Assembly (NCBI GenBank): GCA_019914945.1
Contig: CM034100.1
Location: forward strand, 447,209-511,208
Source of the DNA: Typha latifolia
Lineage: Eukaryota > Streptophyta > Magnoliopsida > Poales > Typhaceae
Length of the DNA: 64,000 nt
Reading direction: 5' to 3'
The notes under the pieces: generated by a model
Told to the model about the DNA's origin: nothing
The model's input: only the letters and a program-made list of their open reading frames with translations
The model's database searches: none
Part shown: positions 25,791 through 36,700 of the stretch, one piece after another
How the letters are laid out: each line of letters opens with the position of its first letter
Numbering within the stretch: the stretch's first letter is position 1
Program-made: the position numbers and the translations under genes

Positions 25791-28080
25791 GGAATTCCTA
25801 TGGGGAAACTACCTGCTAGGGCCAAAACCACAGTAAGTTCTTGGTTTTTAGTGTTGGATGCATCTTTTTCCTTCCTGTAGTAGGATGGATACTTTGTTTG
25901 AAAATTGAGAAATAATTGATAACTTCTACATAGGTTTCATATTTTCATGGAGATTTCAGATGTCTAACCAACCTCCAGTCTCCACCATCTTGGCATCAAA
26001 GATGGTTATCAATTTTTACTGTGGTTGGAGGGAAATGCAGCATAAACAGGTTGTATGCTTGCTTTCTCAAATTGCGATAGTTTGATAATATGAATATGCA
26101 ATGTTATTTCCTCGTCAGTGTATTGTGCCCTAGCTAACATGAGACTGAAAGACTTACCAGTTAACACTCCATAGCCACTATCTAGCCCTCAAAATTTTGC
26201 ACACCATGGAATCACCTGTCTTTTGTAAGGACGTAATCCTCCATGTTGTATAAATCTAGTAGTTTGCTCTCTTTTCCAAGTTGCACAAACTTCTCTATCT
26301 TAACTTATGGTCATGTTTTATGTCTTTCTTTTCTCGTCATTCTGCTACAAAATATAATATTAGCAACAAGCTTTTTTTATACTAATATGCAATTTTAAAA
26401 TCTGTTCTTCAATCTTGCAGGACCTCAACTTAAATTCTGCACATCTGTTCAGTGCCCCTTGACGACTCCTGTTAGCACTAGAATGGCACATACTTCTTTC
26501 ATATGTACAGCCGGCGTGAGGTTTTCCTTTGCATATACATCCAGTGAAAAGTGGAAGCCCATCCAAAACACCTGTATGGAATAAAAGAATTGGCAAGATA
26601 GCTGGTTTGAATCTGTAAATTTGCATAGGTTGTTTATTTTAGCATGTACAGTTCATTACAGGGAAAGTTTTAACATTTCATTTTTGTGAAAGCTGAAAGG
26701 TTGGCAATTTTGGGTTCTTTGTTTAAATTATTTTCTACTGCTTACGTTTAATAGTTACAGTGCTTTTTTCTAAATGCCACCGTGAGCATCACGTCCGAGA
26801 AATTGCAATTTGATGCGTCTTTTTTCAAATAACCTCCTCTTATTTGTACATTTGTAAATCTTATGACTATATTCGCAAACAAATTATCAAAAAGTGGTGG
26901 GCCCGCAAAAAGTGTTCTTTTCCTTTAGGCATTGATATGTGAGGTGAATGACTACTTGGCTAGTGCCCAGTCTGGCTAAGAAGCTTTCCCAAGAAAAAAT
27001 TATATGGATATGGATGTCCCTTGATGCGAATCAACGACCGCCAAGATATCCTTCCTTACCCGAATCTATAACCAACCCTGATGCAACATTTGAGACCTTG
27101 GTAGAGAAGTCGAAATAAACGTGCGGTTTGAGCTTGCCCTTAGTAGAGTTCAATAAAATTTTATTAAACTCGGCTCGAAAATGAGTTGAGTCAAATTTGA
27201 TCTTCAAAATAGGTTCAAAAATATATTCAAACTAAGTTTGATTGTAAGCTGGCTCGATCAAATAAACTAGATAAAGCTCAAAATAATTATAATATAATAT
27301 AATATAGTATTGAGTAATCTTTCTTATTATATTATAAGATTTACTTAAGTTGATTATTATGTACTATGATCTTAAGCTTAATCTAAGTCTAAATTAAGCT
27401 TAATTTAATTCGAGCCTAGTTAGCTCGAAATTTTGCTTGAGTTAATTAAGACGTATAATTGCTTATTGATCATCTCATTTAGGCTCAAGCTCAAAACTAC
27501 TTTAAAATTGGCTCTAATTAAAATAATTTTAATTCAAATTTGATCACAAATATAGGCTCAACTTAATTTTAATTCAAGGCTCTAGCCTTGAGATAAGTCT
27601 AGATAATATTTTAGGCTTAATTTTAATTTTGAGGTGTGGTTAAAAGGAATTATTTATAATATAAATATATTCATGATTATTAGATTTACTAAATCCGCAA
27701 ACCCCAAGTCTAACGCACTAATAGTTTTAGAGATTCTTATATAATTGCCATTTGAAAATTTTAAAATATAATAATTGCCACCATATTTTTTAACTAATAT
27801 CTTTTGACTCTTTCAGATAATTTTCAGAAAAATATTTCTAACATAATATTACTAAATTTAATAAATATATGCAAATGACTAAATTAGACCCTATTTTTTA
27901 GTATACAGTATAATTGATCAATAAGTTTTGTCTCATAGAAAATAACATATATTTCCTTCTATATGATATTGGCTATAATATTGGATAGTTTTTAAATAAA
28001 TTTTTAATAATTTATATAAAGATAAAATATATTTATTAGATTAAGCAATTATGACACGTTTTGAAAAAAAAAATGAAGTT
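25791..28080. other. PRT6 3' flank and AT-rich intergenic DNA
   Basis: The first few hundred bases are likely PRT6 3' UTR. From about 26640 the sequence becomes strongly AT-rich, with a repeat-like block at 27120-27640 listed separately. No ORF with family similarity is seen. The last few hundred bases (27650-28080) are very AT-rich and precede the probable F-box 5' UTR exon. Confidence 0.45.
27120..27640. mobile_element. Degenerate element rich in GCTCGA / GGCTCAA words
   Basis: The stretch is built from repeated variants of CTCGGCTCGA, GGCTCAAGCTCAA and TTGAGTTGAG with AT-rich spacers. It starts near GGTTTGAGCTTGCCC and ends near a block reading AGGCTTAATTTTAATTTTG. Such word-repeat sequences are common in non-autonomous plant transposons with subterminal repeats. 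No clear terminal inverted repeat or target duplication was found, so class and borders are uncertain. Confidence 0.35.
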
Positions 28081-28109
28081 TTTAGCGTTAATTATGTAAA
28101 AAATCCCAT

Positions 28110-28279
28110 ATCCCTCGCACAAATAAATCGTCGACGCCACCTCGTCCCCATCGTCTGCCTCCTCCTCCGTCGCCCTACTCCATCGGAAGCCTTCTCATCC
28201 ATCGGAAGCCTCCTCCTCGGTCGTCCAGAGGTAGATTTCTCCTGTTGAGCCATCCGTCCATCCACGGAGACCCTGGAGG
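28110..28279 (+). other. Probable 5' UTR exon of the F-box gene
   Basis: A sharp rise in GC (CCTCCTCC/CGTCGCC-rich) inside AT-rich DNA, followed by a good donor (GGAG|GTAACTT at 28280). This fits a non-coding first exon whose intron runs to just before the F-box start near 29928. It is inferred from composition and the splice signal only. Confidence 0.4.
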
Positions 28280-28663
28280 TAACTTACATCTTCTATAGTC
28301 CACTATGCTTTAAACCGAGCTTGGATTGTTCCATCTTTCACTGCCGTTGGCTTTGAAATTCTTTCTTCGTTTTCATGATCTGCTGGCTAGTTAATTGTTC
28401 TCTGAATTTGTTGAATAGTTTGTAAATATTATCGACCTGAATTGTTCTTAGAATATGACATAATAGATTGGAAATAGTTTGTTTGAAGCTGTACATTGGC
28501 ATGCCCAGCAAGAAACATCATCAATCATCAGATGTTTCTTATATATCTTGTAAATTAAAGGATAATTTTCCATAGTAATTGCAAAAGATATGCATGTTAT
28601 ATGTTCATCCATTAAATTAGATATTAATATAGTTTAATCTGTAATTAGCAAATGTATGAATGC

Positions 28664-29593
28664 AAATAAATCTTTAGGGTGTTATATGTTGGTTTAGTCC
28701 CACATGGGGTAAAATATAAGATTGAAAGTTGTAAATTATGGGTCAACATTGTACAGGCTTAAACTTTCAAGGCGAAAATTTCCCTATAGTTCCAAATGGA
28801 TCGTGACACCTAGTAATCAAAAGCGGAACAGAGTTGGCCATTGTTCCCTTCAATTTCCCAAAAATTTGAACAACGCACGTGGCCCCACATTATTTTTCTT
28901 TTCTTTTAGTTACCTTCTTACTCTTTTTGATTTTCTCCTATCCGTGTGGTTTGTCATTCAATGGAGCAAACACCTGATCTTTCTTATTTTTATTACCTAT
29001 TGTTTCTATAAGCTTAATAAAGTGGGAAGGATTCGGAAATTCTGGCGCCAAAGGAAATTCTTCCCTCACATGTCTATAAACAGTAAGATGATAAGCTTAA
29101 AAGTTAAAAATTACAAAGAAGATGATTTTTTAATCTATGCATTCATACAAGTAGCAGGTAGAAACAACGATCAAAGTACTTAATCAGGTAATAAGACATT
29201 AAAGCTTTTAATTTAATTATTATGATTAGTTATAATTTTGTATTGTGTTGTTTTAATCTTTACAGCTTGGACTAAAACAACATGGTACCTTTGATTAAAA
29301 AATAAAACACCTATGCGAAAAGAAGTAAAAAATAATTATTAAAAAAGCAAAAGAAAATGGGGCCACGTGTGGTGGTTCAAATTTTTGGGAAATCAAGGGG
29401 GCAATTGCCCCACCTCGACTCCTATGTTCCGCCTCTGAATTACTAGGTGTCGCAATCCCTTTCAAACTATAAAGAAAAATTCACGTTGAAAGTTTTAAGC
29501 ATGTGCAATGTTGACCCATGATCTACAATATAATCTTATATTTTACTCCATGTGGGACTAAAGCTGACGTGTAACACCCAAGAGATTTATTTA
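28664..29593. mobile_element. 0.93-kb inverted-repeat (foldback or long-TIR) element
   Basis: Two arms of roughly 230-240 bases face each other: 28664 to about 28905, and about 29349 to 29593. Read on the minus strand, the right arm repeats the left in order: AAATAAATCT, GGGTGTTA, TTTAGTCCCACATGG, GTAAAATATAAGATT, ATGGGTCAACATTG, ACACCTAGTAAT, GCGGAAC, TTTCCCAAAAATTTGAAC and ACGTGGCCCC. Small indels separate the arms. The centre (about 28906-29348) has no transposase homology that I recognise. A long-TIR MULE-like element, a foldback element or two inverted solo LTRs would all fit. No target duplication was seen. Confidence 0.7.
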
Positions 29594-29927
29594 CCTTCCA
29601 AAAATGAGTTCTTCTGTTGTTTGAATTGATTTGGTGGCTTTATCAAGACCGTGACACTGGAAATGAGAAATATTTATCCCCTTCATAAAGTTGTGGTCTT
29701 TGTCAAAAAGTTGTTCTAGGAAATAAGTTCCTTGTTTTGTTGGTATGCTACGGTTGGTTGTCAGTTTAACTAGAAATGTGTTTGATTGCCACGTTGTTGT
29801 CGTATTGGGTCTCCTCTTTTGCATGATGGATGTAATAAGAAATTTTTTATGTTTTTTCTTTGAAGATTCCAATTCTGAAATCTGTTATACAAATAAATGC
29901 TGTTTTATTAAGATTCCAAATAGGAAT

Positions 29928-32321
29928 ATGGACAAGCCATCAAGTAGCGGCATTTATGGCTCTCAACAATCCTCATCTGGGGAGAAAGAAATTGGCAACA
30001 ATTTCCCCACCTGCCTTTGTTTGTCTGATGATATCCTTGGTTCCATCCTTTCAATGCTAAATACAAGAGATGCTGCAAGGACAAGTGTCTTATCTAGGCG
30101 ATGGAGGAATTTATGGACATCTACCCATAGTATCAACTTCAACATGGATGAAATGTTAGGTATCGTTCCACATGTTGGTAAGTTTATGGACTGTAACCTG
30201 TTTGAGGGTGGAAGAGATATAGAACAAAGGATGCTAGAGTTTATTGGAGCAGTTGATCAGTGCATTAGTCGTTATGTTGGTCGTGGCATTGAAAAATTCA
30301 CAATTCACATGTGCTCCAGCAAATACTACAAGCATTTGATCTCTTGGGTTAACTCAGCAATTGAAATGCATGTTCAGAACCTTGAGCTGAACTTAAATGG
30401 TGCTGCTGAGCCCTTTGTGTTTCCTCATCATCTTTTTACTGCTGAAAGAGGATCGAGTGTCAAGCATATGTCTCTAAGCTTTTGTCGCTTGATCCAATCT
30501 GATGGTTTTGGATCCTTGAAGTCGCTTACTCTTGAAAATGTTCAGCTAAAAGATAACTTATTTTCTAGTTGCCTCTTACTGGAAGTTTTAACTCTTCAAA
30601 ATTGTCATGGCGTTACCAAGTTAAAGATTGGCCATCCACCCTTCTGCTTGAAGAATCTTAAAGTCTTTTTGACTGGAATAAGGCTTGAAGTTTATGCTAA
30701 GAATCTTGTCCAATTTGAATTTTCTGGCACTCGGGAAGCATTTTTATACCCATCTATTGATGAATATGGATCTTTCCATCCATTTCCTCTGGACACAGAA
30801 CTATCTCAGTCTGAAGGCTCAAATGCCTGTTGCATCTATGCCCCTAGTCCTGACTTTGGGGGATTCAAGTTGCTTCGTTCACTTGCTCTGCAGAATGCAA
30901 GCTTCACTACTGAGAGGCTGGAGAATCTCTTAGCCAACTGTTCTTACCTCAAACATTTGACTCTGGAAAAGTGCAACATGCAGCTCCCAACTTTTACTTT
31001 TCAGATTGCTGGATTGCTCCACCTAAAATACCTAAAAATTTGTGGATGTCGTGGCTTAATGGATATTTGTGTTTGTGCTACAAACCTTGAAATATTTGTA
31101 TTTGTGTCTCACTATCCACATTCTTACCCAAGAAGCAATTTTCGCCTTTTAGACAACAATGGTAATGATTTCTCTTCTACTACGAATGGTTTGAAGCAAT
31201 TATATTTGCAGTCCAGCAAATTTCCGAATAATCTACTTCACTTCAGTTCTCTGACTACATTAAGTCTAGAGGATGTACATCTTGAAGAAGAGTATGTAAG
31301 GGATCTTCTTTCCAACTGTGTGCTTCTTGAAATTCTGAATGTAACTAGATGCGACGATCTGTTTTCTTTGAACATTACTGGAACATCTCTTCAGCTCAGG
31401 TATTTTAAGTGTACGCTGGTGCAAGCACTTGCAGGAAATACTGATATCTGCTGAAAATCTCATTAGATTTGACTATCATGGGCCTGTTGTACATTTTTCT
31501 TTAAAAGAAGCTCCACAGTTGATGACTGTGGAAATTGAAATTGTTAAGGAGAACTACAATTATTGCCACTATATGATGGATGTTCTTTCCGAGCTTTCTA
31601 GCAGACTGCCACAGCTGCAAAAGTTGATCTTTTATGTTGAGGTAAGTATCTGGAAAAATGTTTTGTGCATTGCTGTAGTCATAATTTTATTTCATTGCCG
31701 TTGATCTTTTCACTCCTCTTGCATCTTGTTAGGATGGCTTTCCAGTCAATCTACCAATATTCAATAGTCTGAAGCACTTAGTGCTTTTTGTTGGCCGTCA
31801 TCCACAAGTCTTGCATGACCTTGCATGTGTAACTTCTTTTCTGAAGGTTTCGCCCTTCTTGGAAAAACTTCAGGTGGAGGTCAGTTGGAATACTTTAACT
31901 GAAGTTTAATAACCACTATCGTGCTCTTAGTAGTGGAGGTTGACATTTGCTTTTATTATTGTATCATAGATCTGTCTTGGTGGTAAAGATATTCCTTTCT
32001 TAATTGCAGCTATCCCGGTATTTACTTGATGAAACAAGTGGAACAGCATCATCTCCAGATTGCTTCCATCATCATCTCAAAGAAGTTGAATTATGCAGAT
32101 TTAGGGGCATCAAGAAGGAAATCAATTTCGCTGTCAGTTTGCTTCACGGTGCCAAATCTCTTGTGCTGATGAGGATAGATCCTCGTGTAAAACATTATGA
32201 TGGAAACAAAGAATGGTATTCTTCAGGATTTCCAGAAGGCTGGGTACAATGGGGACGACAGAGGACTAAAGAGCAGCTCACTGGTAGAGTCCCTCTGCAT
32301 GTCCAGTTAGCAATCATGTAG
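29928..32321 (+). CDS. F-box/LRR protein (AtMIF1-like LRR type), one-base frameshift
   Basis: Substrate-recognition subunit of an SCF ubiquitin ligase by family. Exons: 29928-31641, 31733-31879 and 32010-32321, all GT-AG. The F-box is near residues 28-70 (LSDDILGSILSMLNTRDAA, RTSVLSRRWRNLW). It is followed by leucine-rich repeats with LKSLTLENVQL and LLANCSYLKHLTLEKC signatures. The C-terminal part (LPQLQKLIFYVE, VSPFLEKLQVE, LKEVELCRFRG) matches the At1g61320-type LRR domain. The frame breaks at 31431: an extra G follows the codons for LVQAL, and the frame then resumes as QEILISAENLIRFDY. With that base ignored, the protein is 723 residues. The ATG at 29928 was chosen; the frame stays open upstream to 29745. 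Either a recent null allele or a sequence error. Confidence 0.82.
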
Positions 32322-33736
32322 ATTGCCCATCTGATATTTAACTTTATTCCTCATCCCAATCATTAGCACATCATATCCCATTTAGTAAATCGTCTGGGAG
32401 TAATTGTCCAAAAACCCTTGTTTGTTGGTTGACTATTTTGGCGAATTTATCTGTACCGTCCCATGCATCTGGAACAAATTGTGTCTTTTTATGAACCTGT
32501 ATGCACTTCCCTTTTGGCAAAGATGAGAATCATCGACAGTTGGTCATTTTATTATCGGTTGTATTCGGTAGTAATTTTCTTTTACTCTGTTAGTAAGCAA
32601 TAATTCTGCACAGTTGCAAATGCATAGTTATCATGCAGTTGCAGATGACCTCCTTGCTAACTTTGTTTGCAAAAATGAGAATCATTGGCAGTTGGTGATT
32701 TCATTCTCATCAGTACTTGGTAGTAATTTTCTTTCTCTCTTTTAGTAAGGATAATTCTTCACAGTTGCACATACCACTTACAGATGACCTCCTTGTTTGT
32801 ACTTAGAGATTTTTATTTGAGGATGTCCATTTGATTGTTTAAATCAATTAGCGAAATTTGTATGAATTTGTGGTATTGATTAAGGGCTAATCTGGACTCT
32901 ATCTAGAGAATATCTACTTACCTCATAATTAAATTCTCCACCTACCTATCTGAAGCGAAACCCTCCCTTTTATTCATTGCTGACTTCTCTTCACAGTTCC
33001 GTCACGCTTTCCAGTCTTTTGGATTAAAGCGTTTTCCACGTTTATGTGGACTTTATCTCAGGAGGTTATTGCTGTATGTATGGAATTTGTTTGTTTTTTT
33101 TAATATACAAATTTCGTATGCAGCTACGAGAAAAAAAAATTTAAAATTAAAAATCATGCAAATTAAAATACATAATATCTATATAGACCCGTGAATTAAA
33201 AAAACATAATATTCACATGAATGTAGTAAAGAAAAAATATATATATTAGTTGAGAGGGTATATATAAAAATCGGTGATAGTTGGGAGGTTAAAGTGTAAT
33301 TAATCCTCAAAATATATTGACCCTTTAACAAAAATGCCCGATTCGCTCGTGCTGCTGCGACGACTTAATCAATTAAGCTAGCGACCAAACCCGGCGAGTG
33401 GAATCGAATCGAATCGAATCGAAAATAATTGGAAGGGGATGACGAGTGGGCGAATTGAATAAAGAACTGCATCCTTGTGTCTCGCAGCTAAAGGATGGGC
33501 CGAAGAGTAGAGCAGGTGAGGCAAATCCAAGAACACCAATCCTAATACTCCTCTCCTCTCACTCCCATCTCCAGGTTCTTAGTAAATCTTTTATTGGAAA
33601 TTTTATCTAACACGACCCAAGAAGTTGTGGTTGATGCTTTTCTAATGGATTCCGCTTTTGGTTTGCTGTAGCTGATCGATTGAAGGCTCCTATGCTAGAT
33701 TTGTAGCCTTTCTCAATATTGCTGCTCCTGCACAAG
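32322..33736. other. Intergenic region between the F-box gene and TGD2
   Basis: Contains the F-box 3' UTR, a tandem duplication (listed separately), an AT-rich tract at 33090-33300 and a short GAATC repeat at about 33400-33425. The last few hundred bases are presumably TGD2 promoter and 5' UTR. No ORF of note. Confidence 0.5.
32513..32800. repeat. Two-copy tandem duplication (about 152-bp and 136-bp copies)
   Basis: Copy 1 (about 32513-32664) and copy 2 (about 32665-32800) share, in order, GAGAATCAT, CAGTTGGT, GGTAGTAATTTTCTTT, TTAGTAAG, ATAATTCT and CAGATGACCTCCTTG. Copy 2 is shorter because of a roughly 13-base loss near the GCAGTTGCA segment. The copies have diverged at many points, so the duplication is not recent. 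Confidence 0.8.
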
Positions 33737-36700
33737 ATGGTCATAAGCGCATGGGTTCACGCCTCCACTTGTAAACCCTTACTGCCATCGCCGTTAATTT
33801 CTGGACCTCGTCTTCCCGCAAAGCCCTCGACGAGATCTGGTCGAGTGAAGGCGAGCTCTTCGGATTCTAATCCGCGAGAGAACCCGCTCTCGGTCGTGCT
33901 CGATGCGCCGAAAACTTTGTGGCGGCAGACCTTGCAGCCGCTCAGCGATTTCGGGTTTGGTCGGAGGAGCATATGGGAGGGCGGGGTGGGGCTGTTCATG
34001 GTGTCGGGGGCGGTTGTTCTTGCGCTTACACTGGCGTGGCTGAGGGGTTCCAGTTGAGGTCGCGATTCCGGAAATATCAAGCAGTCTTTGAGTTTTCCCA
34101 GGCGTGTGGAATCTGCGTGGGAACACCTGTTCGGATTCGTGGGGTGACTGTCGGAAATGTTGTCCGTGTTGACTCTTCTCTCAAGTGTATTGAGGCAGTT
34201 GCTGAGGTTTGTATTCGCACTTTGCAGTAATAGCTGCTGCCTAGGCTCTAGATGAATATTTTAATGTCGTTTGTTTTGGTTGTTGATGAGAACTTAGTAT
34301 TAGCGTTACCGTCGTTCATTCTGTCCTTCAGATTATAGTCGACAACTCAAATTACTGCTCATTTTGGGCAAATTATCTGTCAATAGATGCATTCCCCTTT
34401 TAGAACGTTATAATGTTCGCCGTGGACCTGACTGCGTTTTATTTTCTACTCTTATTCTATATTAACCTCAGATATGCATGTTTTCCACCTTTGATGTTAG
34501 TACCTTTTATATGATTTTCTGAAATGGTTAAGAGTGTAGGTTTTTACTTCATTTCAGGAACTTTTTCTTGAGTAATAAGTGACAAATGACAAATCCAGCA
34601 AGCTGCTGAGTTGATGGGATTTTTCTTTCGACTTTCTTGTGTGCCTTACTCTTGTTTATTTACTGAATCTTCTTGAGTTTCAGGTTTTATGGAAATAATG
34701 ATGTTATTTGTGTGGACTCAATTCCATTCCTAGTAATGCTATGTGTGAGTAGTGAATGAAAATTCAATCTTCATTTGAACCATTTAAATATTTCTTTAAT
34801 TGTTATAGCTGCATCTTTTCCATTTTATTCATTGCTAAACAAGATGAGCTAGTAAATAGGTTTTTCTTATGTTCTTCAGTATACTGGTTTGATGACCTTG
34901 TAATGCAAACTGTTGATAGTTGTTCTGAACATCTAATGGTTTTCTAATCATTTCTCGATGTGCTTTGATGTTTGTGTGACCACTATTGACCAGTAAACTT
35001 GTCATTCATATTTGAGATTTCTGTGTAAGTCCCAGTCTCTGTCATGTCTCTGCCTTGCTTGATGAAGATAGAAATTTAACTTCTTTATTCCTAAATCTTT
35101 CATGGCAGGTTGAAGACGACAAAATCATTGTACCTAGAAATTCTTTGGTTGAAGTGAATCAGTCCGGCCTTCTTATGGAGACATTGATTGATATCACACC
35201 CCGAGATCCACTCCCCACACCTTCTGTTGGTCCACTCGATCCAGATTGTGGCAAAGAAGGTCTTATTGTCTGTGACAGAGATCGAATAAAAGGAGAGCAA
35301 GGAGTGAGCTTGGACGCATTGGTCGGAATATTTACCCGCCTTGGACGAGATATGGAGGAAATTGGTGTTGCTAAAAGTTATGGATTGGCTGAAAAAGTTG
35401 CATCTATTATGGAGGATGCACAGCCTCTCCTTTCAAAGGTGTGGAATTTTTTTTCATGTTCTTTCAATGCGTAATAATTGCTTGATCTATACTGTTATAC
35501 TGCATCTTTTTTTTTTCCTGGAAAACTATTTCATAATAATGTGACCCCTAGCTTCTGTGATCTATCTCCATATTTATTGGATATTAAATGTTAGAACAGA
35601 ATTCTTGCAGTATATCAGATGACAAGTTAAATAGCTTTTCTTCTCTTTCCTTTTTTTCTGGCTTTGTTCCTAAACTTTGCAGAAAGTATTGGTGTAAGCT
35701 AAGAAATACTTTTTGTTATGTTCTGTAGTAAATAAAAGTGAAGACATAGCAATGCTACAGAAAATGGAATTTGTACTAAATTGAAGCATACAGTGCTATC
35801 CAATTGACATTATTATATGCATTGATGTTTATTGCTTGTATTAATAAATTCCTTCTTTCTTTAATATTGGTTGTTGGGACAATTGAGTGTCTTTGGCTCT
35901 CTTGAATTGTTGGAGTTAGGGATGGCAATGAGTTGGGTTAAGCGAGTTCGGATCGGGTCGAATTCAGGTCAAATCAATTTTACCTTGACACGAACACGAC
36001 CCGATTAATAAACGGGTTGGATTTGGTAAACACGAATACGGTCCAATTAATAAACAGGTAGCACGATCCGATCCGTCTAACTCGTTTAATAAACGGGTCT
36101 GGTTAATCCGACACACTAACACGATCTGTTTAACCCGTATACTTAAATAGGTCGTGTTAACTCGACACGTTAACACGACCCGTCTAACCCTTATACTTAA
36201 ATAGGTCGTATTAACTCAACACGTTAACACGACCCGTCTAACCCGTTTAATATAAATCTTATATAAAATTCAATATTTTCTAATTTATCATATATAAATA
36301 GTGTATTATACATACAAAATTGCCTATTACTAACTCAAAACTCATACATAATTAAAATTACAATCCTAATGCATATATGTTCATCTCATCTGGCCAAAGA
36401 TGTCGTGTCACATGTCCCACCAAAGTATTTAAATCCATTTCCTCTACTTGCTCTTCTTCTTAAATTTAAAATAAAATAAAAAAAAGACTTGCTCTTCTTC
36501 CTCCTCCGCCTTCTTATTTTTCAAGAGACGACAACCATGGCGCTCCTTTGTTGCCTCTCCTCTTCTTCCACCTCCTCCATCTGCTTCCTCTCTGTCATTC
36601 CTCGTGGCTTCTCCTCCGCCTTCGGTGATGAAACCTTATCAATTGAGATGAGCGTCCCCTTCACCGGCAATCGGATCGATCGCCCCTCCCACTCCGTCGA

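Noticed and set aside
28722..29183. 153-codon open frame in the inverted-repeat element
   Set aside because: It starts in one arm and runs through the AT-rich centre without protein similarity, and does not look like a transposase.
31400..31434. 35-base GT...AG segment as an intron of the F-box gene
   Set aside because: It is far below the usual plant minimum and its removal gives the wrong frame. A one-base insertion fits all downstream exons.
33999..34051. A short intron in TGD2 ending at TTCCAG, to explain the frameshift
   Set aside because: It would be about 53 bases long and would delete the conserved membrane segment. A single missing base is simpler.
33757..34126. Minus-strand frames of 107 and 110 codons
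   Set aside because: They are antisense shadows of TGD2 exon 1, with no family match.
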